This document shows positions 7,051-16,094 of a stretch of DNA of 64,000 nt, one piece after another; the first letter of the stretch is position 1; each line of letters begins with the position of its first letter. This DNA comes from Pseudoduganella danionis (GTDB lineage: Bacteria; Pseudomonadota; Gammaproteobacteria; Burkholderiales; Burkholderiaceae_D), in assembly GCF_009720775.1 (NCBI RefSeq), contig NZ_WNKW01000008.1, forward strand, positions 32,215-96,214. Reading direction: 5' to 3'. The notes below the pieces were generated by a model. It did no database searches. It was not told where the DNA came from and worked only from the letters and a program-made list of their open reading frames with translations. The position numbers were made by a program, and so were the translations under genes.

Positions 7051-9257
7051 TTCGCCGCCTCGTGCAGTTCGCGCCAGTTGCTTACTTCGCGCCAACTCAG
7101 CCGTCCAGCCCGCCTTGTCACCTTGATGCGTGCCAGCGCTGGCAGGTTAAGCGCCCCGCTCGTACCGATCACCGGTGCGAGCTGGGTCAGCACCCGCGTG
7201 CGCCGGAAACTCGCGACCGGCCCCGGCACATCGGCATGGCGTGCGGCGGGCAGCAGCACGGGCTTGCCCGCATAGTCGGGTTGCATCAGCCCCACTTCAG
7301 CGACGGCAGGATTCAGTACCAGCTCGCTGCTGGCTGGCAGCCCCGTCAGCGCATTCAAAGCGTAACTGCGGCTGCGTGAGGCGCTGCAGGCTGTGGCGCC
7401 CGGTACTAGCGTCGTGAACACCACCGTTCCATCGACTACGCTGGCACTGTCGATGCTGCGTTCGCCCGTGCGTTCCGACTGCCAGAAATCGATGTACCAG
7501 CCACGGCTGCCCGCTTCCGCCCTGCCGCCAGACACATCGAACAGACCTCCCTGTGTAGGAAATAGCTGCCGCTCCATCAACTGCTGTCGTCCGCTGATCA
7601 CCGAAACGGGACGCTCCAGACTATCGCGCAAGGCGTAAAAAGTTTGCGTGCCGAAGCTGCTTGCCGTCAGATCATCACGGTTCAGCAGCCGCCCTGTGCC
7701 GAACAGAATCAGATAGGCGCCATCGGCGTCATACACGATGGACGGCTGTGCAGTAATGGGCTGGCGTCTGCCCTGCTGGTCGCGCGCCGTAAATAGCAGC
7801 TCGGCGCTGCCACTCCACGGAGCCGCACCGTGCAGATCGAAGCGCCACAGATTGCCCTGCATATCGCCCGCATAGGCAAAGCGCAGCAAGCCAGCGCGGT
7901 CGGCCAGCAAGGCGGGCGCGCCTAGTCCGTTGGCCAGCACCGGATCGGTAATCGGCGCGATGAGACGGAAGTAATTGCTGTTCAGGCGCCAGCCCTGCGC
8001 ACGTGGTTTGTCTAGCGCCAGCAGGAACAAGGCGCCCTTGCCGGCGCTGCTGGCATGGCCGTCAGCACTGTAGTTGTTCATGCCGCTCGCAACCACTGCC
8101 ACCGCCAGTTCGCTACCCGCGTGTCCCTGCACCCGCGCGAGCTGAGGTGGGCTCAGGATATTGCCGGCCATGGGATCATCCGCATCGGTGAACTCCCACA
8201 GGGCGCTGCCCGCATCAAGCGCTTCAGGGTCTGTTACATCGAGCGCAAACAAACCCTGCGCTCCGGCGCCAAAGGATGCCAGCAACACGCTGCGCCAGCC
8301 TTGCGCCAGCTTCACCTCGCCCGCCACCATGGGGCCATCGACGTAGGCACGGTGTACATAGGCGGGATCGCCGAGCAGGCTCAGATAAGGCATCAGCGCA
8401 TTCGGAACATAGGCGTAGCGCTCCACCCCGTCGGCCAGATCAAACGCATGCAGCATGCCGTCATTTGCCCCCAGATACACCAGAGCACGACGATGCGCAT
8501 AGCGCTGACGGAAAGCCGCATACGCTTCATCCTGTATGGCGTCCGATGGGGCGGCCACCAACACCGGCGTGCTGTGTAGCGCGTCACCCAGCAGACTCTG
8601 ACGGCGCCGAAACGGATGGCCCTCGTCGCTGCGTATGCCGCGCAGATAGTCCAGCCGCCGCTCGCCCAGTCCATCTGGCTGACGCGCCGCAGGCCCGCGC
8701 TTATCCAGCAGCTTTTGCTGCGCTGGCGACAGCGCTGACCAGATAAATGGCTGGCCTAGCATGGCGCCGCTGCGGTCTATCTGCGCCGTGTAGATGTGCC
8801 GTGCATCAGGCGCAGGTTGCGGCGGATGAGTGCTATCACCCGTCAATACTTGTCCGGCCTCCCATAACGGGGCCACGGCTTGCCCTAGAGCGGCGCCACC
8901 CGCACCATCGGGCGGCAGCACGTAGCGTGCAAAGTAACCACTCCAGTCACGCTGATCCACGCTGGCCGCCAGCCACGTGCCAGCGGAAGCATCGCCACGC
9001 GGCGCGGGGAAGTACGCCGTCGCACCTGCCACCCTGCCGGTGCTACCTGCGCCGCCAGTGTTACCTGTGCTGCTCGTACCATCCGCAGCGCGGCAGGCCA
9101 CCGTCAGCGGCTCCGATGCGAGTGGCGCGACAGGCGGCGCCGCGCGGGCAGCGCCAGCCATCAACGCGCACGCACCCAGACACAACACCAGCGAGGCCAA
9201 CAGCCAACCCTGTGCAGCCTGTATGCACCAGCGAAAAAGGATCGTCAGCTTAGCCAT
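7047..9257 (-). CDS. pilY1: PilY1-type pilus tip/biogenesis protein, short form
   Basis: PilY1 proteins sit with the minor pilins at the pilus tip and tune extension, retraction and adhesion. This one has a signal peptide (LLASLVLCLGACALMAGAARA) and the conserved C-terminal beta-propeller: GDALHSTPVLVAAP, YLGANDGMLHAFDL, LFALDVTDPEAL, FAYAGDMQGNLWRFDL, FGTGRLL. At 736 residues it is far shorter than the roughly 1100-1200-residue versions and lacks the N-terminal von Willebrand A region. The acidic calcium loop that usually precedes YAGDLxGNLW is replaced here by LLADRAGLLRF. Coupled to pilE and 9 bp after pilX. Confidence 0.88.
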   Translation of the reverse strand: MAKLTILFRWCIQAAQGWLLASLVLCLGACALMAGAARAAPPVAPLASEPLTVACRAADGTSSTGNTGGAGSTGRVAGATAYFPAPRGDASAGTWLAASVDQRDWSGYFARYVLPPDGAGGAALGQAVAPLWEAGQVLTGDSTHPPQPAPDARHIYTAQIDRSGAMLGQPFIWSALSPAQQKLLDKRGPAARQPDGLGERRLDYLRGIRSDEGHPFRRRQSLLGDALHSTPVLVAAPSDAIQDEAYAAFRQRYAHRRALVYLGANDGMLHAFDLADGVERYAYVPNALMPYLSLLGDPAYVHRAYVDGPMVAGEVKLAQGWRSVLLASFGAGAQGLFALDVTDPEALDAGSALWEFTDADDPMAGNILSPPQLARVQGHAGSELAVAVVASGMNNYSADGHASSAGKGALFLLALDKPRAQGWRLNSNYFRLIAPITDPVLANGLGAPALLADRAGLLRFAYAGDMQGNLWRFDLHGAAPWSGSAELLFTARDQQGRRQPITAQPSIVYDADGAYLILFGTGRLLNRDDLTASSFGTQTFYALRDSLERPVSVISGRQQLMERQLFPTQGGLFDVSGGRAEAGSRGWYIDFWQSERTGERSIDSASVVDGTVVFTTLVPGATACSASRSRSYALNALTGLPASSELVLNPAVAEVGLMQPDYAGKPVLLPAARHADVPGPVASFRRTRVLTQLAPVIGTSGALNLPALARIKVTRRAGRLSWREVSNWRELHEAAK

Positions 9258-9266
9258 GTCGCCCCC

Positions 9267-9773
9267 TCATTCACCGCGACTATAGACAGTCTGCAAAACC
9301 ACTTCCGTATCCGGTTGTGGTCCGAAGCCTATCGCAGTGACGCGATAGCAATAATGCGGCGCCGCGCCAGCCGCCGCATCATCACCGGGCTGGTGGCAAA
9401 CCAGCCGCTCTATCAGGTAGCGGGGCCGCTTGAAAGGCAGCGCTCCGTCGGCCGCATCGAAACTGGCGCCCGTGCGGGCACCATATTCCACACTGCAGGC
9501 ACCATCATCCTCCCGCCCCGAGACATCGACCTTTTGCCATGCAGGTACCTGCACGCAAGGCGTAAGCACTGCCGTGCCATTCTCCAGATCATGTTCTGCA
9601 TCCGCCACAGCTGCCTCCGCTGCCTGAAATGCCACGTCCCTATCGCGCGCGGCCCGTGCCGACCGCGTGCCCTGCAAACTTAGCTGCGCTGCCGAAGTGC
9701 CCAGCAACAGCACAATCACCAGCAACACCAGACTAAGCAGCACCGCCATGCCCTGCTGGGTGCGCCCGCGCAT
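9267..9773 (-). CDS. pilX: Minor pilin assembly protein PilX
   Basis: Starts MRGRTQQG followed by MAVLLSLVLLVIVLLLG, the prepilin-like leader of PilX, which characteristically lacks Glu+5. The following RSARAARDRDVAFQAAEAAVADAE is the signature PilX helix. The C-terminal part contains four Cys, probably paired. PilX joins PilV, PilW and PilE in the priming complex of the pilus. It starts 2 bp after the pilW stop and is followed by pilY1. Confidence 0.88.
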   Translation of the reverse strand: MRGRTQQGMAVLLSLVLLVIVLLLGTSAAQLSLQGTRSARAARDRDVAFQAAEAAVADAEHDLENGTAVLTPCVQVPAWQKVDVSGREDDGACSVEYGARTGASFDAADGALPFKRPRYLIERLVCHQPGDDAAAGAAPHYCYRVTAIGFGPQPDTEVVLQTVYSRGE

Positions 9774-9775
9774 GG

Positions 9776-10741
9776 CTAGCCCCGCGTATTGCGCAATGCG
9801 ACGGTGGCACCCAGCATGACGCGGCTCAGCCGCCGCTGCGCCTGCGGCAGCCTGCGTTCATCGATGCGCACACCCTCGTCCTCGCCATGCCCATCTGCAT
9901 AATCGGCACCAAACAGATCGAACCGACGGCTGCCCGTATCGACCCGCGTCGCCAGCGCGCTGCGCAACAGCAGCGCCACGCGTATGCTGGCTACGCGCTT
10001 CCAGTAAGTCTTGCGCCGCAGGTCGGCCTGCCGCTGGACCGCATCAGCGCCTTCCAGTTCCAGCGCGGCATCGAGTCCATCGACAGCAGATGCGCTGAAG
10101 TAGGCATTGGGGATACCATCGGCCGGCACATCCGTATCCACGCCATACAACACCTGAAAGCTCTCGACGCCGCGCACCAGCGCATCACTGCCCCAACCCG
10201 CTGCCGAGCGATATTTGCAGCGCAATTCCGCCACCCCGCTCGCATCGGTCGCCACATAGAAGATGCTCCAGCCCTGCGCCGCAGGCGTAGCCGGTGCGGC
10301 GACACCAAAACCGGCACAATTGACACTGGAACCATCACCGGTAGCCCCGCTACCCGAACCGGCATAACGCAAGGCCAGTACATCACTGCCATGCGCCACG
10401 CCGGGCAATGGCGTAGCGATACCGTCACCATCCGGCGAGAGGCTACGGCTATCGAGGCCACTCACCGCAGCGGCAACATCGCCTGCCCAGCCCACAGGTG
10501 CGACGCCGCTGTCCCACTCCACATAGGCCGCCTGCCGTATCGCCTGCGCGATCAGCGCCAAGGCCTGCTGGGCGCCATCATTCAAGTCCTGCTGATCGTT
10601 GTGCTGGCGGTAGCCTTGGGCTGCGACCAGCAGCAGGCCGCTAGCGAGCAACGCCAGCAAAGCCGTCAAGCCCAGTGCAAGCAGGAACTCCACCAGCGTG
10701 CGGCCCGAGCTGCGCCTGGGTATGCGTGCGTAGCACAGCAT
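9776..10741 (-). CDS. pilW: Minor pilin PilW
   Basis: Prepilin with a leader ending SSG and mature start RTLVEFLLALGLTALLALL, Glu+5 present, Arg at +1. The next region QGYRQHNDQQDLNDGAQQALALIAQAIRQAAY is the PilW pattern. The rest is the beta-rich globular domain with Cys residues near the middle (NCAGFG, ELRCKY). The ATG at 10741 overlaps the last base of the pilV stop (TGATG), so the genes are coupled; a GTG one codon upstream is an alternative start. Confidence 0.87.
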   Translation of the reverse strand: MLCYARIPRRSSGRTLVEFLLALGLTALLALLASGLLLVAAQGYRQHNDQQDLNDGAQQALALIAQAIRQAAYVEWDSGVAPVGWAGDVAAAVSGLDSRSLSPDGDGIATPLPGVAHGSDVLALRYAGSGSGATGDGSSVNCAGFGVAAPATPAAQGWSIFYVATDASGVAELRCKYRSAAGWGSDALVRGVESFQVLYGVDTDVPADGIPNAYFSASAVDGLDAALELEGADAVQRQADLRRKTYWKRVASIRVALLLRSALATRVDTGSRRFDLFGADYADGHGEDEGVRIDERRLPQAQRRLSRVMLGATVALRNTRG

Positions 10742-11310
10742 CACGGCACCCGTACCGTCATGGCCAGAACTGGTGCAGCTAATGTGCCTTCAAGCGCCCC
10801 ATTATTCTGCGCGGCGCCATCTGCCAGTTTGCCGTGCCACCCCAGCTTGATCACGAGTGGCGCATCGGGGCTACCGTCACAGTCCCATTGCAGCTTGCCT
10901 GCCGTAAGTGGGTGCTGGTCGCGGCAGATCTGCAGGCGGCCAGCGGGCAGCAGTCGATACACCAGCAATTGCGCTTCATAGCAGTCGAACAGCGCTAGCT
11001 GGCGGCGCGTGCAGGCAGAGCCGAAACACAGCACCGACGGCTCGGGCGGCGCTGCGCCGCTGGCCGCGTCATAGGCAAACAGATAGGGATTGTCGGCAGT
11101 GCCATCGCGTGCCGTGACGGCATTCGCGCGCATGCGTTCGGCCAGCGTTCCAGCCAGATGGCTGGCCTGCACCAGTAACTGGTCCTGATAGGCCACACGC
11201 AGCGCCACCAGTTGCATGGCCGCGCTGCCAGCGATGCCCAGCGCCAGCAACAGCAAGGCCACCAACACTTCGAGCAGAGTAAAACCGGAACAGGAAAAAT
11301 GTGCGCGCAT
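10741..11310 (-). CDS. pilV: Minor pilin PilV
   Basis: Canonical prepilin: short leader to CSG, then FTLLEVLVALLLLALGIAGSAAMQL with Glu+5. Length 189 residues. The globular part has Cys pairs (CFGSACTRRQLALFDCYEAQ, RLQICRDQ, LQWDCDG) that likely form disulfides. It is the promoter-proximal gene of the minus-strand cluster pilV-W-X-Y1-E-fimT, about 125 bp after nrdR, so it may have its own promoter or be read from the glyA-nrdR transcript. Confidence 0.9.
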   Translation of the reverse strand: MRAHFSCSGFTLLEVLVALLLLALGIAGSAAMQLVALRVAYQDQLLVQASHLAGTLAERMRANAVTARDGTADNPYLFAYDAASGAAPPEPSVLCFGSACTRRQLALFDCYEAQLLVYRLLPAGRLQICRDQHPLTAGKLQWDCDGSPDAPLVIKLGWHGKLADGAAQNNGALEGTLAAPVLAMTVRVP

Positions 11311-11435
11311 GGCACACCTACGCGTTTCGTCTGGGGATAATGCTAGACGCTACGCGCAGCGTAAGGACAATGGCTGAGCCACCTCAAAGGTGCGCCCGAT
11401 GGATGGTGTCGCAGGCCGGAGTAGGCTAGGCCAAG

Positions 11436-11906
11436 CTAGGCTTTGCGCGGTTTGCGATCCTGCCCCACTTCGGCTATCGCATCCTGAAACTCGGCCAGAT
11501 CTTCGAAGTTCTTGTAGACGGAAGCAAAGCGGATGTAGGCGATCTTGTCGAGGCGTTTGAGTTCCTGCATCACCAATTCACCGATATAGCCCGATTCCAC
11601 CTCGCGCTGGCCACTGGTCAGCAGCTTTTCTTCGATGGACAGTATGGCCGCATCCACAGCAGGTGCGGCGACAGGACGCTTGCGCAGAGCCAGCAACAGA
11701 CTGGCACGCAGCTTATCGGCAGTAAATTCGGTACGGCTGCCGTTTTTCTTCACCACGTACGGCATCACCAGTTCGATCCGTTCGTAGGTGGTAAAACGCT
11801 TATCGCAATTCACACAGCGACGACGCCGGCGGATGGCATCGCCCTCCTCGGATACACGCGTATCGAGGACCTGAGTATCTTCATGCTGGCAAAAAGGACA
11901 TTTCAT
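11436..11906 (-). CDS. nrdR: Transcriptional repressor NrdR
   Basis: NrdR represses ribonucleotide reductase genes in response to ATP/dATP. The N-terminal zinc ribbon is complete: Cys3, Cys6, Cys31, Cys34, with the basic run RRRRR between. The ATP-cone domain (about 49-139) has the motif VVKKNGSRTEFTADKLRASL. The extended tail EVGQDRKPRKA is group-specific. It lies 56 bp after glyA on the same strand and is probably co-transcribed with it, so it would share the riboswitch-controlled promoter. Confidence 0.97.
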   Translation of the reverse strand: MKCPFCQHEDTQVLDTRVSEEGDAIRRRRRCVNCDKRFTTYERIELVMPYVVKKNGSRTEFTADKLRASLLLALRKRPVAAPAVDAAILSIEEKLLTSGQREVESGYIGELVMQELKRLDKIAYIRFASVYKNFEDLAEFQDAIAEVGQDRKPRKA

Positions 11907-11962
11907 AGGTGCGTAGTTCCGGTGGGTGGCGCCGATCGTGTCAGCGCCACCTTACCACGATA

Positions 11963-13210
<1,248 letters not shown>

Positions 13211-13282
13211 GTAAAAACTCCAATCGAATGAGTAACTTGTTACTGGCAGGCTGGATCGAATGAGGGACGCCAATAGCGCATA

Positions 13283-13316
13283 GGCAGCCTCTTCGTGCTT
13301 TCCATCGATGGCTGCC
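13283..13316 (-). promoter_or_regulatory. Hairpin overlapping the riboswitch 3' edge (candidate expression platform)
   Basis: On the minus strand GGCAGCC (13310-13316) can pair with GGCTGCC (13283-13289). The left arm shares its first bases with the invariant GGGCA end of the ZTP aptamer, so forming this stem would compete with the ligand-bound core. No T-run follows, so control would be translational or Rho-dependent. A second small palindrome, AGTAACTTGTTACT (13231-13244), lies just before the Shine-Dalgarno. Confidence 0.5.
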
Positions 13317-13437
13317 CAGGCGAACGGCTGTTGAAATCTCACGTTTCCCGGTGGAGCCCCACCTTTCACTGCACGCATGATGCACCATTTCGGTGCGCCG
13401 CGCAGCTTTTCGCCAGTTACGTGAGACGTAATGGAAG
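13313..13437 (-). promoter_or_regulatory. ZTP (pfl) riboswitch in the glyA leader
   Basis: ZTP riboswitches bind ZMP/ZTP, which build up when 10-formyl-THF is low, and turn on folate and purine genes, including glyA. On the minus strand the core parts are present in order: P1 left arm TCTCACG, then GTAACTGGCG, a variable stem (GCACC-GGTGC, loop GAAAT), a GGTGG-CCACC hairpin followed by GGGAAACG, the P1 right arm CGTGAGA, and after a short linker the 3' domain CCGTTCGCCTGGGCA. GGCG and CGCC can form the expected pseudoknot. A promoter lies just upstream. Assigned by eye from the known consensus. Confidence 0.9.
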
Positions 13438-13441
13438 CCCG

Positions 13442-13470
13442 ATTGTAATTTATGCGCCTGAAATGAGCAA
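13442..13470 (-). promoter_or_regulatory. Probable sigma-70 promoter for glyA
   Basis: On the minus strand TTGCTC (13465-13470) and TACAAT (13442-13447) are 17 bp apart. Transcription would begin near 13437, directly at the 5' edge of the riboswitch aptamer, which supports both calls. The leader is then about 225 nt. Confidence 0.65.
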
Positions 13471-13584
13471 GGAAACACTTGACAATATGGTAACGAAATG
13501 CGTGTTTTTGTCGCTGCACTGCGGCAGCGCAAACATTTCGGCTACAATTTTGTCCACCCTTCCACTTACCCACAAGGACAGATC

Positions 13585-14334
13585 ATGATCGTCTTCATCA
13601 CGGGCGCCACCGCCGGCTTCGGCGCCGCCATGGCCCGCGTTTTCGCCCGCAACGGCCACAAGGTACTGATCAGCGGCCGCCGCGTCGAGCGCCTGCAGGC
13701 ACTGGCGGCGGAACTGGGCGAGCAGGCCCTGCCCGTGGAACTGGATGTGACCGACCGCCACTCCATCGACAAGGCGCTGGCAGGCCTGCCCGCCGAATGG
13801 CAGGCTATCGATGTGCTGGTTAATAATGCCGGTCTGGCACTGGGCGTCACGCCTGCGCACGAATCGTCGCTAGCCGACTGGGACACCATGATCGCCACCA
13901 ACTGCAGCGGTCTGGTAGCGATGACGCGTGCGATTCTGCCCGGCATGGTGGCACGCAACAGCGGCACTATCATCAATCTGGGCTCGGTAGCCGGTGAAAC
14001 GCCTTATCCGGGCGGCAATGTGTATGGCGCCACCAAGGCTTTCGTCGAACAGTTCACGCTGAATCTGCGCGCCGATCTGGTGGGCACGGGCGTACGCGCA
14101 ACCAATCTGGCGCCCGGCCTGTGCGGCGGTACGGAATTCTCCAATGTACGCCTGAAAGGCAACGACGCGGCCGCCGCCAAGGTCTACGAAGGCACCCAGC
14201 CGCTGACGGCCGACGATGTGGCCAACACGGCCTACTGGATCGCCACCCTGCCGGCCCACGTCAACATCAACCGCATCGAAATGATGCCAACCTGTCAGGC
14301 TTACGGCCCGCTGGCCATCAAGCGCGAACTGTAA
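13585..14334 (+). CDS. ydfG: NADP-dependent short-chain dehydrogenase, YdfG type
   Basis: Classical SDR fold, 249 residues. The Rossmann motif TGATAGFG is at residues 6-13, followed by an NADP-type Arg pair (SGRRVERL). NNAG is present in the middle, the catalytic Ser lies in NLGSVAGETPYPGG, and Tyr/Lys in VYGATKAF. YdfG oxidises L-allo-threonine and 3-hydroxy acids and reduces malonic semialdehyde; the C-terminal NINRIEMMPTCQ matches that subgroup. AAGGA six bases before the ATG supports the start; the longer upstream frame lacks support. Divergent from glyA. Confidence 0.92.
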   Translation: MIVFITGATAGFGAAMARVFARNGHKVLISGRRVERLQALAAELGEQALPVELDVTDRHSIDKALAGLPAEWQAIDVLVNNAGLALGVTPAHESSLADWDTMIATNCSGLVAMTRAILPGMVARNSGTIINLGSVAGETPYPGGNVYGATKAFVEQFTLNLRADLVGTGVRATNLAPGLCGGTEFSNVRLKGNDAAAAKVYEGTQPLTADDVANTAYWIATLPAHVNINRIEMMPTCQAYGPLAIKREL

Positions 14335-14350
14335 TCCACGGTGCAGTTGA

Positions 14351-14476
14351 TCTCAAAATTGAGAATTTATTCCAAACAAGTGTTTACGGATGCGGGTTTA
14401 GTATATTGCTAAACAAAACGTAAGCGCTTGTTACAAACCTTGGCATCCGGCAGGGAAAAGGCTTTACTATAGTAAA
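14351..14476 (+). promoter_or_regulatory. Intergenic region before the Tol-Pal operon with three small palindromes
   Basis: The 175 bp between ydfG and ybgC is AT-rich and holds three inverted repeats: TCTCAAAATTGAGA (14351-14364), GTTTAGTATATTGCTAAAC (14396-14414) and the perfect palindrome TTTACTATAGTAAA (14463-14476). The last overlaps a plausible -10 element (TACTAT) with TTGGCA 19 bp upstream. They look like operator or promoter elements rather than a terminator, since none is followed by a T-run. Confidence 0.45.
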
Positions 14477-14509
14477 ATATTGCTCATCCTCACCTGTAGT
14501 TAAACAAAC

Positions 14510-14932
14510 ATGCCAGCAGAGTTTATCTGGAACGTACGGGTCTATTACGAAGATACCGACGCCGGCGGGATCGTCTATTACGCGAATTACCTGAAATTCT
14601 TTGAGCGTGCCCGCACCGAATGGCTGCGCGCCCTGCAGGTGGAGCAGCACGTGCTGGCCCAGGAACACGGCATCCTGTTCGTCGTAAAAAGCGTGAGCAG
14701 CGACTATCACGCCCCCGCAAAACTCGACGATGTACTAAAATTAACCCTTTCGATCGAAAAAATGGGGCGCGCCTCCATCCAGTTCATCCAGCAGGCTTGG
14801 TGCGGCGAACGGCTGCTCAATACGGCTCAGGTGAAAGTGGCCTGCGTCGGCACGGACATGAATCCCTGTGCCATCCCTGCCCTGGTTATCGATAAAATGC
14901 GCAGTACTATCAAAACAGCTAGCTCAGACTGA
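14510..14932 (+). CDS. ybgC: Tol-Pal-associated acyl-CoA thioesterase YbgC
   Basis: Hot-dog fold thioesterase of the cytoplasm, first gene of the Tol-Pal operon. The signature VYYEDTDAGGIVYYANYLKF is at residues 11-30, with the catalytic Asp17, followed by FERARTEWLR. At 140 residues it has the usual size. YbgC hydrolyses short acyl-CoA and is linked to phospholipid metabolism through acyl carrier protein. Its stop lies 6 bp before tolQ. Confidence 0.95.
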   Translation: MPAEFIWNVRVYYEDTDAGGIVYYANYLKFFERARTEWLRALQVEQHVLAQEHGILFVVKSVSSDYHAPAKLDDVLKLTLSIEKMGRASIQFIQQAWCGERLLNTAQVKVACVGTDMNPCAIPALVIDKMRSTIKTASSD

Positions 14933-14938
14933 ACTTAC

Positions 14939-15631
14939 ATGAACGTCACCCAAGACCTTTCCTTCCTGTCCCTCATCGCCAATGCACACCTGATCGTGCA
15001 GCTGATCATGGCGCTGCTGTTCGTTATTTCGCTGACCAGCTGGACCTATATCTTCAGCAAACTGTTCGCCATTCGTTCGGCCCGTCGCCTGACGGTGGAA
15101 TTCGAAAGAACGTTCTGGGCTGGCGGCAATCTGCACGCGCTGCACCAGAACGCCGGCAAGGACCGCGCCAGCAGCGGCCCGCTGGCGCGTATCTTCGAAG
15201 CCGGCATGGGCGAGTTCATCAAGAGCAAGGCCGCCTATGCTGCCAGTCGCGAAACCATGGACCACGGCGCGATTCTGGACGGCGCCCGCCGCGCCATGCG
15301 CGCCGCCTTCCAGCGTGAAATGGATGCGCTGGAATCGCATCTGGCCTTCCTCGCGTCGGTCGGTTCCGTTTCCCCCTACATTGGTCTGCTGGGTACCGTC
15401 TGGGGCATCATGAACGCTTTCCGCGGTCTGGCCAATGTGCAGCAGGCTACGCTGGCGGCCGTCGCGCCCGGCATTGCCGAAGCGCTGATCGCCACCGCCA
15501 TCGGCCTGTTTGCCGCCATCCCGGCCTTCGTGGCCTACAACCGTTTTTCGCACGATGTAGACCGTCTGGCGATCCGCTTCGAAACCTTCGTCGAAGAGTT
15601 CTCCAACATTCTGCAGCGTCAGTCGCGTTAA
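14939..15631 (+). CDS. tolQ: Tol-Pal proton-channel subunit TolQ
   Basis: TolQ forms the pentameric inner-membrane channel that, with the TolR dimer, converts proton flow into movement of TolA. Three membrane segments can be seen: about residues 15-38 (LIVQLIMALLFVISLTSWTYIF), 130-155 (the segment with SVGSVSPYIGLLGTVWGIMNAF) and 165-190 (VAPGIAEALIATAIGLFAAIPAFVAYN). These carry the conserved Thr and Pro positions. Length 230 residues is normal. Confidence 0.97.
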   Translation: MNVTQDLSFLSLIANAHLIVQLIMALLFVISLTSWTYIFSKLFAIRSARRLTVEFERTFWAGGNLHALHQNAGKDRASSGPLARIFEAGMGEFIKSKAAYAASRETMDHGAILDGARRAMRAAFQREMDALESHLAFLASVGSVSPYIGLLGTVWGIMNAFRGLANVQQATLAAVAPGIAEALIATAIGLFAAIPAFVAYNRFSHDVDRLAIRFETFVEEFSNILQRQSR

Positions 15632-15644
15632 GAGGGCAGCATTC

Positions 15645-16082
15645 ATGGCTTCGTCTTTCTCCAGCAGCATGCGCGGCGGCCGTGGCCGCAAGCTGAAATC
15701 CGAAATCAACGTCGTGCCCTACATCGACGTGATGCTGGTACTGCTGATTATTTTCATGGTCATGCCGTCGTCGAATGACCCTAGCGTGGTGGACCTGCCG
15801 AGTGCCGAGAAGTCCACCAAGCCGCCATCCGACTACGTGCAGATCGTGCTGAAACAGAATGGCGCGCTTTCCATCGGCGTCAAAGGCAAGGAAGAAGATG
15901 CGCCGGAAACCGCACCTAACCGCGACGCGCTGGTCAAAAAACTGCGCACGCTGCATAACGAGCATCCCGACTATCCGGTGCTGATTGCGGGCGACAAGGA
16001 AAGCAAATACGACGACGTCATCCAGCTGATTTCGGAAGCCAAGAAAATGGGCATCACCCGCGTGGGCCTGTCCACCAAATAA
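15645..16082 (+). CDS. tolR: Tol-Pal subunit TolR
   Basis: Single-pass ExbD/TolR protein. After a basic N-terminus (GGRGRKLKSEINVVP) the membrane helix YIDVMLVLLIIFMVM carries the essential proton-carrying Asp. The periplasmic domain follows with VDLPSAEKS and ends in YDDVIQLISEAKKMGITRVGLST, the conserved ExbD tail. 145 residues. It begins 13 bp after tolQ. Confidence 0.97.
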   Translation: MASSFSSSMRGGRGRKLKSEINVVPYIDVMLVLLIIFMVMPSSNDPSVVDLPSAEKSTKPPSDYVQIVLKQNGALSIGVKGKEEDAPETAPNRDALVKKLRTLHNEHPDYPVLIAGDKESKYDDVIQLISEAKKMGITRVGLSTK

Positions 16083-16094
16083 ACCGTGCAGAAC

